Notes: generated by a model not told the origin, from the letters alone. A stretch of DNA of 64,000 nt from Heterostelium multicystogenum (GCA_003667245.1 RCNN01000111.1:21117-85116), one strand, 5' to 3'; positions 14,792-28,034 are shown, counted from the first letter of the stretch. Numbers and translations are program-made.

Positions 14792-15101
14792 TTAGGAAGG
14801 TGATGGATTGAAAGATGGGTCAGCTTGACCTTCTCCTACCTCTTCCAAGAGGGTTTGCTCAACTCTACTGGTATTGAAACATGATTTGTGGATCATTGCA
14901 GCAGATGACAATCTAAAGATAATAATGAAACCACGTTAGTACTATATTTAACTATGAAAATTAGAATGATAATTATAACACATACCTAGCATTCTTCATT
15001 GTAAGCTCTGGGAATTTAGATTGAGTTGAGAACTTTTGAGAAAAGTTTTGGATGGTGGAACTCAAGGATCTCGAGTTAAAAGCACGACCAAGGCTATTCA
15101 T
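14792..15101 (-). CDS. Small spliced protein (78 aa), probable mitochondrial import signal
   Basis: Found by splice inspection. Exon 1 (15101-14986) starts MNSLGRAFNSRSLSSTIQNF and continues SQKFSTQ, which is rich in Arg, Ser, Phe and Gln without acids, as in mitochondrial presequences. The intron 14913-14985 (73 bp, GTATGT donor, TTTAG acceptor) rejoins the frame exactly as AR/LSSAAMIH. Exon 2 ends SFNPSPS with TAA at 14792-14794. The mature part is Ser/Glu rich. I do not know the family. It could be a small subunit or assembly factor of a respiratory complex, but nothing proves that. It stands alone, with more than 1 kb of A+T-rich DNA on each side, and has no frame slip. Confidence 0.65.
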
Positions 15102-17686
15102 GTTGTTTTATCAGAGGTTTAACTTTATAAAGTTTGTAATAAATGGATTTAGATAGGTGGAAATAATGATTTCTTAGAGTGGCCAATTTCTACGGTAGCT
15201 AGCTTTTTGAGAAATGTAATAATTAAATATTCTGTTAAAATAGGAATTAAAAGAAAAACAACATGTTAATTATTTATAATTTATAATTTTAATATTAATA
15301 ATAATAATAATTCAAGAGAGTTTATCTCTAAAGATTAAAATAATTTACAAATTTGGAAAATTCAACAAAAACATTTCAAAATATAAAAAACAAAAATTGA
15401 TTGGATATTGGCAATGTTGACATAGGACTAGGAGTGGTCGGGACTTGAATATTCAAATTTGGCAAATAAAAGCAGGTGTGTTCTACTTATTTTGTTATTT
15501 TATTGAATATTTGTCAAATTTGGTTTTCGAGTTGCACAAAGTGAATTTAGAAGTATCTTGTGATCCAAACTCGCCATTTAAATTATGATGTCATGACTGC
15601 TTTAAAAAATAGTAATTATTACAGTGTCAAGAACCAAATCTATAATGGAATTGAAGAAAAAAAATAGTATTTTTTATGAAATAATAATACTAATAATAAT
15701 AATAATTATAATAATATTGGATTATAGATAAAGTAGTTGGAATCGATTGATAATTGATAATTAAATGAAAATTTTTGGAATTAAAAGATAATGAGTTGAA
15801 ATTTAAAAAGATAGAAGATGAGATATAGATTGGAAATATTGGAAGTGGAAAGAAAAAGGATAATTATATATTATTTATTACTTACAGAATATTATTTATT
15901 TATAAATATTGGGATATATATCTATTTAGAAATAATTGATTTTGGAATTGGATTGGACAAAGAATTATACTAGTTCTTAAGTTCAAATTACTGTTTACTA
16001 TAAAGAGAATGATTGAAATGAATGCTCTAATTCTATTCCATTTATATGTTTGTGTTCCAGAGAAATAATCCAAAAAAATTAAAAATAAATTAAAAATAAA
16101 AATAAAAATAAAATATTTAAAAATAAAAAAAGAAAATTTATTGTTATTATTCTTATTATTAATATTGTTATTTATTTTTAATTTATCTGATTTTTGTGCT
16201 TTGTTATCGTGTGGTGAATCACCCCCACTTCCTTTTTTGCACATTTGGAAACAATAAAAATCAAAATGCTTTACAACATATGAATGTTAAATAAATTGAG
16301 AAAAATATGCATCATCATACATTTCTTGCATTCTTAATATACACTTTTTTTATCCTTAATTGTGTAATTCAGGAACAACAACAACAAAAGCAAAACCAAC
16401 TGGAAATTCTCCTATGAATAGAATTAGTGTAGTAGTATTCTGTGTGTGGTTGTGGTCTATCGAGAGGGGAGCAGTAATATCTAACCAGCTAATTAGAGCA
16501 TTTTTGGTGATTTTGTCACCTAACCAAAAAATGAATTTTACGGAAAACAATTTCTTTGGAGATCTAAGATCATTACTATAAAAACAAAGATTTTCAACCA
16601 CACAAGAATAATTGCAAAAAATGAATGCAATGGTTTTGAAGTAGAACAATGCCATAAAATGACTGACAGGTGTCATAAAAATGAAAATAATGTGTCAAAT
16701 TAATATTATTAATATTAATTTTTTTGTTGTTGTATGCAGTTAAGTTATTGAACCCTTAGACCCATCTACCATCATCTATCTACCTATGATACTACAAACC
16801 TCACACAAATTGTTTACACTCTTTAAATCCATTTGATAATTATCTATTCTGATAATATTTATCTTGAGAATCTGTTTTTATTTAGAACATGCTTTTCATT
16901 CAGTTAATAAAGAAAAAATGAAAATAAAACAAACTCATTTATTTGATTTAAAATAGTAAATCTAAAAAACAACACAACACCCACACTATCTTACCTGGTT
17001 TGTTTGTGTCAACTTGTTGTTATTGACACTCGTGTGTGTCAAAAAACTTCTCCACCATTTGAGAACATCTTCATTTGCGGTGGTAGAGTTTGGCATGCAG
17101 AATTAAAGATTTGTGAGGTGTTGCTTTCTCTGCTGTTGTTGTTGTTAGTGTGTTGATGTTATTTTGGCTACCTAAACCTCCCATATTCTGACCAAACCAA
17201 CACCAACCATCCAATGTCAACTAAGCACATACCATTATAAAATTATCATACATATTACATCATATGATAACAACTAAATCATTACTATAATCAGTTCTAT
17301 CATTGTAATATTATTACTCCTCATTAGGTAAACACACATTCACACTCACATATATATATCATATATCAAACCACACATCATTCTCACACCCTCATTTATC
17401 TACTATTAATAGTAGATTAGCTATTGATTATGATAAATACATAGTCTACATCTATTGATTCGATTCATTGGTAATCCAATTAATCTTAATTCAGATATCT
17501 GAATTATATATTTGATTAGAAAATTATTAATATTACCATAACTAATTCTGGTAGTTCGCTCTTATCCTTCCTGACTTAAACTTCTTACAAAAACATAACA
17601 TTAAATTTTTATCTACCAAAACATCTTCAAAATCTATCTTAAGAGATTAATTGATTGTTTTCTTTGTACAAATCTAAGATGTTTAT
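15102..17686. other. Long intergenic region without a confident gene
   Basis: About 2.6 kb. Open frames on the minus strand at 15900-16244 (Asn/Lys then Phe/Ile rich) and 16356-16676 (hydrophobic) look like chance products of A+T-rich sequence. The stretches 16360-16680 and 16980-17230 are less A+T rich than their surroundings, and the latter has a GTAAGAT on the minus strand at about 16990. They could be UTR exons or a noncoding RNA, but I cannot support a model. Confidence 0.4.
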
Positions 17687-18423
17687 TTATGGGGTGATTT
17701 TAGTACCGAGTTTCTCAAGGAATAATGCTAGCCACTCAGAATGACCTGGCCATGCAACTGCGGTTGTGATGTTTTTGTCAGAGATAGCTTTGTCGGTTGC
17801 AGTATCTTCGAAATGAGCACCTGCCAAGATAAGCTCTGGTTTGCATGCAGGGTATGATGTGCAGCGGATACCCTTGAGAACACCAGCTGCAGCCAAAATC
17901 TGTGGCCCATGACAGATAGAGGCAATTGGCTTGTTGGATTGGTGGAAGTGTTGGGTGAGTTCGATAACCTTGGGATTCAAACGAAGGAACTCTGGAGCAC
18001 GACCTCCTGGGATGACGAGTGCATCATAGTCCTTTTCACAAGCCTTATCAAAGTCAAAGTTCAACTTAAAACGATGTCCACGCAACTCAGTGTAGGTTTG
18101 TTCTCCTGGCAAGAAGTCATGTACAGCAGTGACACAGAAATCACCTGACTTTTTATCTGGTGAGATAACATGTACGACATGACCGACCATCTCAAGGCAT
18201 TGGAAAGGGACCATCACTTCATAGTCCTCACTAAATAAACAAACAATTAGTATAGTTTACTAAAGCTGTTTAACTAGTTGATTTAAACCTACACATAGTC
18301 ACCAATGATCATTAAAATCTATTTAAATAATTTAAATATATCAGTTAATAGTTCATGACTCACTACTACAACAACAGAAACAACTACTAAACATCAATTA
18401 TTTCATACCTTTTTTTTTGTCAT
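17687..18423 (-). CDS. DJ-1/PfpI family protein, DJ-1d-like
   Basis: A predicted 194-residue protein of the DJ-1/ThiJ/PfpI fold, cytosolic enzymes reported as glyoxalase III or deglycase-like. Exon 1 is only 15 bases (18409-18423, MTKKK), exon 2 26 bases (18293-18318) and exon 3 the rest. The introns 18319-18408 and 18231-18292 restore KILMIIGDYVEDYEVMVPFQ. The nucleophile elbow is SICHGPQILAAAGVL with Cys at about residue 120 followed by His. The DYVEDYE segment supplies the acidic residue expected near the active site. The form ICHGxQILAAAGVLKG is closer to the plant DJ-1d/PfpI branch than to human PARK7. The reading frame is unbroken. A DJ-1 superfamily member is certain; the exact reaction is inferred. 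Confidence 0.88.
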
Positions 18424-18709
18424 TTTATTTGTTTTGTAATTCTCTTTAAATGAATAATAATAATTAATATGTTTTATTCTTGCAGATAATGATTTGATAT
18501 TAAATGGTTACGCAAATACCAAACTGTTTTAAATATCTTTTATTTGAATTTTAATTAAACAAAAAACATTGATGTTCACTATTTGGGTCATTTTATCAAA
18601 ATCAAGCTAATCTTAAACTCCAACTTTGGTGCATTTATGATTTTTTATCATTATTTATTCGTACATTTTATAAATATCATACAACAACAAACAACTGTTG
18701 TTGCATTTA

Positions 18710-21700
18710 TTAATGGTCATTTGATATCTTTTGCAATTTCTCTTGCATTTTCTTACTGTCAAGCTTGAATTTTCTTTGTTTTTTGTAGTAGGCGATACCT
18801 GCTACTGTTGCGCATATGATAACTGCACCACCAACGACGACACCAGTGACAATCTTCCATGTGTTTGAGCTCTTTGATCCACATGATTTATCGTTGATTT
18901 TGTCAATATTCACCAGTGCACTGAAGTCTGGATCGATCACACATTCGTTGCAATGAGGGATATTTATACCCAATAGCATTTCACTGTCATCTGAGGTAGT
19001 TTCATTGACCAAGACCACCGAAGAGTATGACCGCTTTCCATCTGTAACTGCAACACTGGTGAATCTACCGAAGAACTCAACGTCTTCACTGAACACTCTG
19101 ATAAATTGGATGGTTGTACCATCATTGTTTGTTTCTATCGAGAGTGGTTCACGAGTGCATTTGTCAAGTGTCACAGGCGAGCGATACACAAATCTGAGTG
19201 TTGAAAGTGCATCTTGATAGTTCCATCCGGTAACATTGGCTGAGATCTTGACAGAGTTTGGTGCAAGATTAATTTGTTCTCCACCAAACTCTATGATTGC
19301 CGTCGATGTTTTGTTGGTTATTTGAACGATAGACTGGATTGATAGTGATTCCATAGGCACCAGATCCTTGTCATAAGTATAGAACACCGACTGTAGACCA
19401 TTGGAATTAATTATTCTATCGATTGTCCAGTTGGAAGTGAGTCGAATCTCTTTTAATATTTTGGCCATATCATCAATCTCTTGAATAGCTACAATGGAGA
19501 AGTCGAATTTGTAACCTTTGTACTCGATGGATGCTGAAGGTGTTTGTGCTGTTGATGTTTATATCTGGACCTGGTGCGAGTTGTTGATCACACTTGATTC
19601 CGAAATAGGAAGGATAACAATCACATTTACCTTCCGAATTGCACTGACCATTTCCTGAGCAGTTGGAGTATTGTTTCTCGCAAAAAGCAATGTTGTCTCC
19701 AGGAGTGCTTAACACAAGTACCATTGAATTAGATTTAAAGACATATCCGCCATCTGACAGAATCAAACTTTGATATCCAACATTTAGGGGTCCTTGGAGA
19801 ATGCATTGAACAAATTCTTTCGATTCATTGATTACTGGACAACTCTTGCCAGCAATAGTAATAGTTGTCATGTTCTGACCACTGTAGTTTCCATAAAATG
19901 TGATGTTTCCTCCATTAATTCCAAGTATTGTCGCACCTGTTACTTTTGGATATAGTAATTCCCAACATATGGAATTCTGTGACTGTTGAATATTCGTTTT
20001 CGATAGTGATGTTCTTCAGACCTCCTTGCATTCGGGGACAAGCGACTTCGTAAAAAACACGTTCTGCTCGTACTTGGTTTGTTGGTATTATTTCACATTT
20101 GAACCCATCTAAGTAAAAGTTGGTATAGTTCGTGTAACCAATGGTCAAGTTTAGATCAGCTGTAATCAATACACAGTCCGATGCTTGTGCAATTGACATA
20201 TTGAGCACAATGATACTCAGAATTTCATATGTAATATCAATTGAAACATTGGACCGGTTGGAAAGCACAATGTTTGGTGATCGATTCGATAGATCAATAT
20301 TATACAAGAATCTTCTGTTGTTCTGCAATTTTGTTAGACGTGGATCACAATCGGAAGGATATCCCCAACCAAGATTGCTTCCAACAATTGTAATGGTAGC
20401 AGCATCATACGAAATATAATGCTTCGTATAGTTGAGTGCTTGAGAATATTCGTGTAAGTATTATCATAATGATTTGATTGATTGATCAATAAGTGTAAAT
20501 ACATACGACAAACATATTTCTTGAAATCGAAACTCCTAAAGAATGGTGTATCTCTAAAGTCATTGCTTCCAATTGGGAAATAGCACTTGAAACATGATGG
20601 TATATCTGTAAGACTGGTATTTTTCATCCAGATCATATCGACTTTGCATGCTTCATCACTTATATAATTGATACCTATGTTGTCACTGAAAAATACCCAT
20701 CCAAATAATGAATTGAAGTATGAATCAGGAACCGCACCTGTAAGTAAATTCGATTGTAGATTCAGACTTTTACTGGTTCCATAAATGATTGGACCTTTTA
20801 CAGTAAGATTTGGAAATTCTGTTAAACCTTCACCTATATATCCCCTTTAAAAATATAAGTTAGGAAACAATGAAATCATTTATAAATATATATTTAAAGA
20901 GCAAGAAACCTACAAATTTGTTAGGTCATTTGGGATAATGTTATATGGGAATTGTGAAAAAGTCTTTCCTCCATTTTTGCTAAATGTGCTGGATAGGTGA
21001 TTAAATATTAGTCCTGTGAAACAATGAAAGTGAGTGGATGTTACATACGTAAAGTTGTATATCGATAGGTTTTGTGGAGTGAAATTTGAGACTGGACCAT
21101 TGATGTCTAATATTTTGAAAGCTTTGGCAGGACCGCTTAAAACAAATGATGGTGCTATCTCTGTCGGTTGTGTTTTAACGTATGTTTGTCTATTTAATAT
21201 AATTAATTAATACAAATTGGTTATTGGTATATTTAATTAGGTTACTTACAAAGTTCTAAGATTTGTGGTATCAATGTTAATAGTTGTATTAACATTATAT
21301 AAAGTAAGAATTCTGTATTTTTTATATGTATAGTAATAATATAAATCGGTTTTAATTAATTATTTATGCCAATCGAAAGAGGGGTTTTAGATATATTGAT
21401 CTTACAGAGATAATGAGAACGGTCCTGTTCTAATAATAGATGTATTAAAAGTTATTGATGTATGATTCATTCCTAGACCAATATTCCTAGATATTATTTG
21501 AAAACACCATTGTTAGCAATGTACAACTATAGTTATAACTAACAATAATAATCTATTCCATACAAGTAATTGATATTGGAAACTTGACCTGGAATGTAAT
21601 TTAATGTTGTTATGGGACTCTCTGGTAACCTTCAATTAAGTTAATAATTAGATTGGATAGCTAAGAATGATTCAAATAAATACATACATCAGAGTTGTGA

Positions 21701-22320
21701 GATAAGTAGGGTGAAGTAAATAGGAAGGTATGACAGTGATAGAAGATGAATAGATGTTTAAACTAGTCATCGTATTTACTAGAATCTTCTGAGGTATACT
21801 CGTTATTTGATTGTCCCTGTGTGCAAAATAGACTATACTTGGCATTCCTGTTTGATTTATCATATCGAGGAGGTTTAAACTTGGGTCTTTTAAAACAATG
21901 TTTCTTTTGCTCATGGTGAAGGATGTCAATTTTGAAAAAGTAAACATTTCAAGAGTCCTATTTGGAAATCCCATATCAGTGATAGTACCAGAGTCATAAA
22001 ATGTTCTATGGGATACCACTCTATTAATAACTATGATCAAACATTAGAATTTTTAACTACTTACATCTCTGTTAAAAATCCATTGGCATCACAATTCGGA
22101 GTTATACCATTTCCAGCTTTTCCACACGATAGATCACTGATATTATAGTCCATTTGATATTGCTGAATGATCCATTGAACAGATTCAACTTTGAATACAT
22201 TGGTTAATATCAAATTTGTCACTTTATCTTATAAAACCTACTTTCTTCCGGTGGAATGGCATTGATAGCTTTTAATTCAATCAAACATATAAATACAAAT
22301 AGGAAATATATTTGTCTCAT
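18710..22320 (-). CDS. ComC-like LRR-TIG-EGF transmembrane protein, copy 1
   Basis: Predicted type I surface protein. The start at 22320 gives a signal peptide (MRQIYFLFVFICLIELKA) ending in IPPEE. Next come an LRR N-cap-like segment (VQWIIQQYQ, ITPNCDANGFLTE) and leucine-rich repeats spread over short exons (about 22200-20830). A TIG/IPT-like region follows (ITIVGSNLGWGYPSDCDPR near 20370; ATILGINGG near 19920), one EGF module (about 19690-19600, CSGNGQCNSEGKCDC), then a conserved domain ending CVIDPDFSALV. A membrane segment (IVTGVVVGGAVIICATVAGI) and a basic tail of about 30 residues end at 18710. This order matches the D. discoideum ComC-type family (recalled, not searched). Frame slips occur near 19545 and 19955. 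It is about 28 kb from three paralogues in the tandem array at 50-63 kb. A role in adhesion or cell communication is inferred from architecture only. Confidence 0.75.
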
Positions 22321-23302
22321 TTCTTAAAGATATAGTGTAGAGTGAATCTAATGTCTACAAAAATCAATGTTCAATCTTATTCGCATCCAGAACAAACTGG
22401 ATATTATTCATAAAAATAAAAAAAATAAAAATAAATATCTTTGTAAAACAAATCAAAACTGAAACCCAAAAGATATTATTTTGAGATGACTGGTTTCGTC
22501 CTCCAAGTCGTAAACTTAAAAAAATTTGAGAGATTAATTTTTAAAAAATTTGAGAAAATCTCTTTTTTATTAAAACCTACAATGTTTGAATACCAGTGTG
22601 GCTTTGCATTAAATAAAGAAAGGTCATCTAAATAGCTTTTATCCAAAGTAGCATTGATTAGTATAGGAGAGAATTGATGATCACATCGTTAGAAACTATC
22701 ATCCAAAAGGATTTAATCAAGAGGCTGTGAATCGTCTAACTGTTTATAAAGTAGGAGTGAGGTTACTGTATAACTCCATCACACATTTGGGATAGCATAG
22801 AATCGATATTGTATTTTAGGTATGCTTGAAATGCTCCTGAAGGTTACTCCTTCATTGTAAGTTGATCATCAGTTACTTTATCTGTGGGTTTCCTTATCAG
22901 ATTTCAACTCTGTAATACTCCTGATAGAAGGATACTGAAAGTAACACAATTACTTAATTTATAAAATTTATAAAAATCAGAAATCGATAAAGGTGAAAGA
23001 ACTAACAATTCTAATTCATATTTACTTAAAACATTTGTATCATTGTTTTTTTTAGAGGATTACCCTGATTGGGTTATTTTGGTTTTTAACAAAGTCCACT
23101 GCTTGAAAAGAGCTACATCTGTGAGCTTTTCGATCATATATCTGATATTTGATCAATATCGTTATTATTAAACATCACAGATCTATCAAAAGGTGCAACC
23201 AATGGGTTTTCCTGCTTATTTTTGGTTGTAGAAGTTGAAAATTAGTTTCTTCATTTTTAACAATCATTATGCGCGCAATACGGGCATTATTTTAAAAAGA
23301 AA
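22321..23302. other. Intergenic region between receptor gene and tRNA-Lys
   Basis: Contains the promoter of the LRR-EGF gene. The stretch 22650-22930 is less A+T rich than usual but has no sustained frame on either strand; it may be a decayed element. No RNA gene seen before the tRNA. Confidence 0.4.
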
Positions 23303-23375
23303 CGCCCAATGTGGGGCTCGAACCCACGACCACACGGTTAAGAGCCGTGCGCTCTACCGACTGAGCTAACCGGGC
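23303..23375 (-). tRNA. tRNA-Lys (anticodon CTT)
   Basis: A 73-base cloverleaf without intron. The acceptor strands GCCCGGT and ATTGGGC pair with two G-T pairs, followed by discriminator G. The D arm is GCTC/GAGC, the anticodon stem CACGG/CCGTG carries loop CTCTTAA (anticodon CTT), and the T arm is GTGGG-TTCGAGC-CCCAC with a full B box. The 3' CCA is not encoded, as expected for a nuclear gene. Confidence 0.96.
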
Positions 23376-24500
23376 TGTTGATGAAATTGAAAATTTTCTA
23401 ATATAGTATATTTGATATTCATTTTTAATTGTATCTGAAGGATGATAAAATTTGTATATTTTAAAAATGGATACATTAAATGACTTATGTGAACAAATCA
23501 ACTGCGCAATGAGGCACAAACTTCTAAAGTATTTATTGGCTTGACAAAACAAACAAGAAACAACCAGCAAATTCTTATATCGAAAGATCAAGATTGATAT
23601 TTCTGGGATACGATAACATTCTTTGCTAAAATTAAGTGAATAAGCAACCAATTGTCCTAAGAAAATAGTTAATACTTTTCAAATATATATATCATGATAT
23701 ATTTAGAAAAAAACCAATACAAGTGATAAAGGCAGACTCTTGAAGAGGACCACCACCCAAACTACGTGGCAAACAACTTACCAAAACAGTAAATCACTAC
23801 AATTTCTTCGAATGTTGAGAACATGCTAATTGTGATTTTACAACATGTTTGCATTATTTTATTTTATTAATAAAATCCCAACAATTTAGTTAGGTTTTTA
23901 TTATTGCGAAACATATTAATTAAACAAATCACTATTTTGTTATTATTATTATTGTTGTTTGTTATTATAATCAATTTTTGCAAAATAAATAAATAAATAA
24001 AATTAACTTAATAAGGAGTCTATTGAGGGAGAGAGAGAGAGTGGTGTGTTGCTGTTGTTGTTTTTATTTCTTTGTTGATATGGTATGATCTGGAGGTGTG
24101 TATCATTGTTTGTTTGACAACATCTCCAATAAACAACAACAACAACTCACATCAACAATCACCATACAAATAAATAATAATAGTTACTTACGTACTCTTA
24201 TTTTGTACTTGTTGTTACCACAAATATATTATTAATAATAATAATATCAGTAATAACATCACATGCGTATTTACTTCGGATTATTATTAATATTAATATC
24301 ATTACTGTTGTTAATATAATAAACCAGTTAATTAATATTATCTTATCAAAATAATAAACAACAAACATCAAACAAGCAACAACAATAAAACTCATTCCCC
24401 ATTTATCAAATAAAGGAAGTAGAACTAGGTACAGAAGAGTTGAGTTGTTGTTGTTGTTTTTTATTAGTGCCACATATTATTATTATTATTATTATTATTA

Positions 24501-24551
<51 letters not shown>

Positions 24552-24871
24552 GATACGAATTATTTTATTTCACATATTGTCTTAATTATCCATCCATACC
24601 GAAATAGATTAGATTTGATCAGGATTAGCAAGTGCAATATATATTTATTATAATAATTATTATTATCATCGAACCTTTGTACATATTCTATTTAAATTTC
24701 ACATTATACCTCTAAAATCTAATCTACTTATCTATTTATTTTTCATGATATATATCTTGTTATCTTGTTTTATATTTGTAAATAATAATAATAATAATTA
24801 AATTTATATATTATAAATTATAATCAAGTGTTATTATTATACTTGCTATTATGTAATATATAGAGATAATA
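23376..24871. other. Intergenic region with microsatellites
   Basis: A+T rich, with a GA run (about 24031-24041), CAACAACAA and ATT runs and the long ATT array at 24476-24551. A minus-strand open frame at 24198-24473 is hydrophobic and low complexity and is not credible. The promoter of the ankyrin gene should lie at the right end. Confidence 0.5.
24476..24551. repeat. ATT trinucleotide microsatellite, about 76 bp
   Basis: About 25 copies of ATT with one interruption (an extra T near 24502-24504). It is in noncoding DNA about 320 bases upstream of the ankyrin gene. Confidence 0.95.
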
Positions 24872-27536
24872 ATGACACAAACACAACTATTAGTAGAGAC
24901 AACTACTGCCTCAATCTCGATAGGTCATCAGTTAAGTACTTCCTTAACGATCGATAATAATAATAGTAATAATGGAAATGGTGGTGGTAGTTCACTGGAG
25001 GTAACTTCATCCATATTAAATCACCATCACCACCAAAGAAAGAATAGTAATAACAAAAGCAATAATGACATACTACACAATCACCAGAGAAAGAATAGTT
25101 CAAACAAGAGCAACAGTTTAATGCTCTACCACCAACAGCAAGCTCCAGTTGTTGACAATTTTTACAAAATTGTTTAAAAAAATTGTTTGGCAATCAAGTT
25201 TTGTTCAAAACGATCCTCTCTCAGGTCTATCAGATCAATCAGAGACTGCGACTTTGTCCAGCAGTTACAACCAACTTGCAGCAATCGGTTGGTGTCATTC
25301 ACACAAGGTTTTACGATCAGATTATTAGTGTGGATTGGATCATCAGCAATCACTACTACGCTTTATTATATGACAAGATAACCAGGAAACAACCCCTATA
25401 TGGGTGGAGATCTCACCATTTAGACCAATTAGCATTAGCTGGTCAGAATAATCTCCTTAAACTACTGTTTTACAAGCCCGAAACCAACCCAATCTTTACA
25501 GTCAACTGTTTGGACAAAGCGGCAGAAGGTGGTCACCTTTCTCTTGTTATGTTTTTAAATCAATATAGAACCGAAGGATGTACATCAAATGCAATGGATC
25601 AAGCAGCCAAGTATGTCAACAACTTATTTAAAGTTTTTAAAAATCTTACTAACATTTAAATAGAAATGGTTATTTAAAAGTAGTTAAATGGTTACATTAT
25701 AATAGGAATGAAGGATGTACATCGGATGCAATAGATATGGCTGCTGCCAATGGATATCTAAAGGTTGTAAAATTTTTGCACGAAAATAGAACAGAAGGTT
25801 GCACTTTTCATGCTATGGACCAAGCAGCGGCCAACGGACATTTATCAGTTGTCAAATTTCTCTACGAAGTTCGTGGTGAACGAGGTACAGATGAGGGATT
25901 TGTTGGTGCAGCAAGAGCTGGTCACTTGGAGATTGTAGCTTTCTTTTGGGAAGTAATCAGGTATCCAATTGGATTCTCTGTATTTTTAGCAGCCGCAGCA
26001 AATGGACATTTAGACGTGCTTAGTTATATCAGTGTGAACATTGCTATTGGTAACTCTGCATACACTCAGGATAACTACTATCGAGCCTTGGAAAGTGCTT
26101 CTCGCAACGGGCACTTCTACGTTGTAAAATATATTTGGGCATTCATTGACACAAAAAAACGAACCAATGCTTTGATTCTAGCTGCTAAAAGAGGTGATAT
26201 GAATATTGTGACTTTTCTCCACCAACTACAGCTTGAAGGTACAACCTTTGAGGCAATGGACTTAGCTGCATCCAATGGTCATTTGGATATTGTAAAATGG
26301 CTTCACCAAAATAGAACTGAAGGAGCAAGCAACCAAGCATTAAATGGTAGCTCGTAAGTATCCTTTAATATTTATATTATACTTGTCATTTTTTAAATGT
26401 TTCTAATGTTTTTCTTGAATAAGCTACCATGGCCATTTAGATGTTGTTAAATTCTTACATGAAAATAGGACAGAAGGTGGAACCAACAGAGCATTAGATT
26501 TTGCCGCTGCCAATGGCCATTTTGATGTGGTTAAGTTCTTAAATGAAAATAGAAATGAAGGATTTACATCGTATGCGCTTGAGCATTCTTGTATTGTAAG
26601 TTATCAATCAAATATTTTATCCTTTAATATCATATTAATGCATGGTTGTTATTTTTAGAATGGTCATATCGATATAGTAAAATATTTAGCAAGTAATAAA
26701 AATGTAGGATGTTCGATGAATACATTAAAGATGGCATGCGAAGGTGGACATTTGGAGATTGTTAAGTTTTTGTGTAAAACATTCACCAACCATAATTATA
26801 CTCAAGCTTTGATTGCAGCCGCGAAAAAGGATCTTGAGATTACAAAATATATATTAGAAAATACTCCTAACCATCAACCGCAAGATTTGATTCGACCATC
26901 AGTTTTTGGTGAGCGCAATCGCATCCGGGCATTCAGATATATTTCACTATCTTATAAAGCTTGTTAATATTGAAGTAATTGGCTACAACTATCTATTCAA
27001 CATAGCAAGCTTCCATTCACAGTTTGATGTTCTCAGATATCTCATTGAAGAAGTACCAGTCAGTCAACATCGAAATGTGGATTTATGTATAAGTTTTCTT
27101 GTAAATCAGGGTCATGTCGAGTGTCTTCAGAGATTTATGAAACTACACAATAGAATAGTTGTTGATTTGGACATATCAGATACAAATTTCCACTTGCTAT
27201 GCTACAATGGACACATTGGCATGATCAAGCATGTTGCACTTCCAAGACATTTTAATGAGAGTAATAGACTCTCTGCACTCAGAAATGGTCATATTTCCAT
27301 TTACTTTTTTTTTAAACACCTATAATCCTGGCTACTCTGAAAGAGAAATCGAATTGGCCATCAGCAAAGGTTATCTGGTTGTGCTGAAACACATCGTTGA
27401 GAACTCTCCGAGGCCTATTTCCAACTTGACAGCATTGATTGACCAAGCTAAAGCAACTAAGTTCAACAACATTCTTTGTTATCTACAAAACTTGAAAGAG
27501 ATTCAAAACAACAAACGATGGTCGATATTTAAATAA
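24872..27536 (+). CDS. Dictyostelid-type ankyrin repeat protein
   Basis: The N-terminus (24872-25170) is low complexity with His, Asn and Ser runs. A conserved head (FGNQVLFKTILSQVYQINQ at about 25185, then WIISNHYYALLYDKI) precedes many divergent ankyrin repeats of about 30 residues (AAANGHLSVVKFLYE, AASNGHLDIVKWLHQ, ACEGGHLEIVKFLC) up to 27536. Three short GT-AG introns restore the frame: 25611-25663, 26354-26423 and 26596-26658. Each interrupts a repeat near its (A)xNGH turn, so repeat units and exons are coupled. Frame slips without splice sites occur near 25175, 26905 and 27310 (the last in a T run). Large families with this head and repeat pattern are typical of dictyostelids. A protein-binding role is inferred; the partner is unknown. 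No F-box is evident. Confidence 0.8.
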
Positions 27537-27944
27537 TTAAATAGCGAAAAAAATCAAACTAATATTTATTAAAGACCCTAATAATCAATCTATATCTGTA
27601 TTATTTGATTGAAATTTTGTTATATTCGTACTACTTGATGTTTTTTTTAAATCTATAATATAATTTAGTAGTAGGGTAATAGTTTAAATTTCAGATATCT
27701 CCCTTTTGGGAAAACCCTTTTGTTAACATTGTTTTTGAGTATTAACCAAATAGATATTTATGGTAGGAGAAAGGTGTCTCAATAGTTGACTGAGTAGTTA
27801 AATTTTGTAGGATTTACTCATCCTTTGAAAAATGGCTACCTAAACCTTTTCAAGGACTTTTTGTTTTTTTTTGTTTTTTTTTGTTATAACCATACAGTTG
27901 TTTATTTAAGGTAGGGTTTAGAAGCCTACAGATTTCTTTTTTTT

Positions 27945-28034
27945 ACAACCACAGGCCGGTTGTGATGACCATCATTTTATAGAGGCATGACTGCCTATTA
28001 TTATTGGAGCAAGGTGTTTTAACAGTGGACTGTT
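27945..28034. repeat. Cluster of four short inverted repeats
   Basis: ACAACC/GGTTGT (27945-27950, 27958-27963), GATG/CATC (27964-27973), AGGCA/TGCCT (27983-27987, 27992-27996) and AACAGT/ACTGTT (28021-28026, 28029-28034) follow one another. They could be consecutive hairpins of a structured RNA or the remains of a mobile element. Confidence 0.5.

Noticed and set aside
15900..16244. Minus-strand frame of 114 codons
   Set aside because: Asn/Lys runs followed by Phe/Ile-rich sequence translated from A+T-rich low-complexity DNA; no splice sites, motifs or codon structure to support it.
16356..16676. Minus-strand frame of 106 codons with a hydrophobic end
   Set aside because: Composition is somewhat better than in the neighbouring DNA, but it lacks a clear topology or family feature and overlaps another open frame on the plus strand, so I kept it as unexplained intergenic DNA.
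24198..24473. Minus-strand hydrophobic frame beside the ATT array
   Set aside because: Ile/Val runs produced by ATT/AAT repeats; not a protein.
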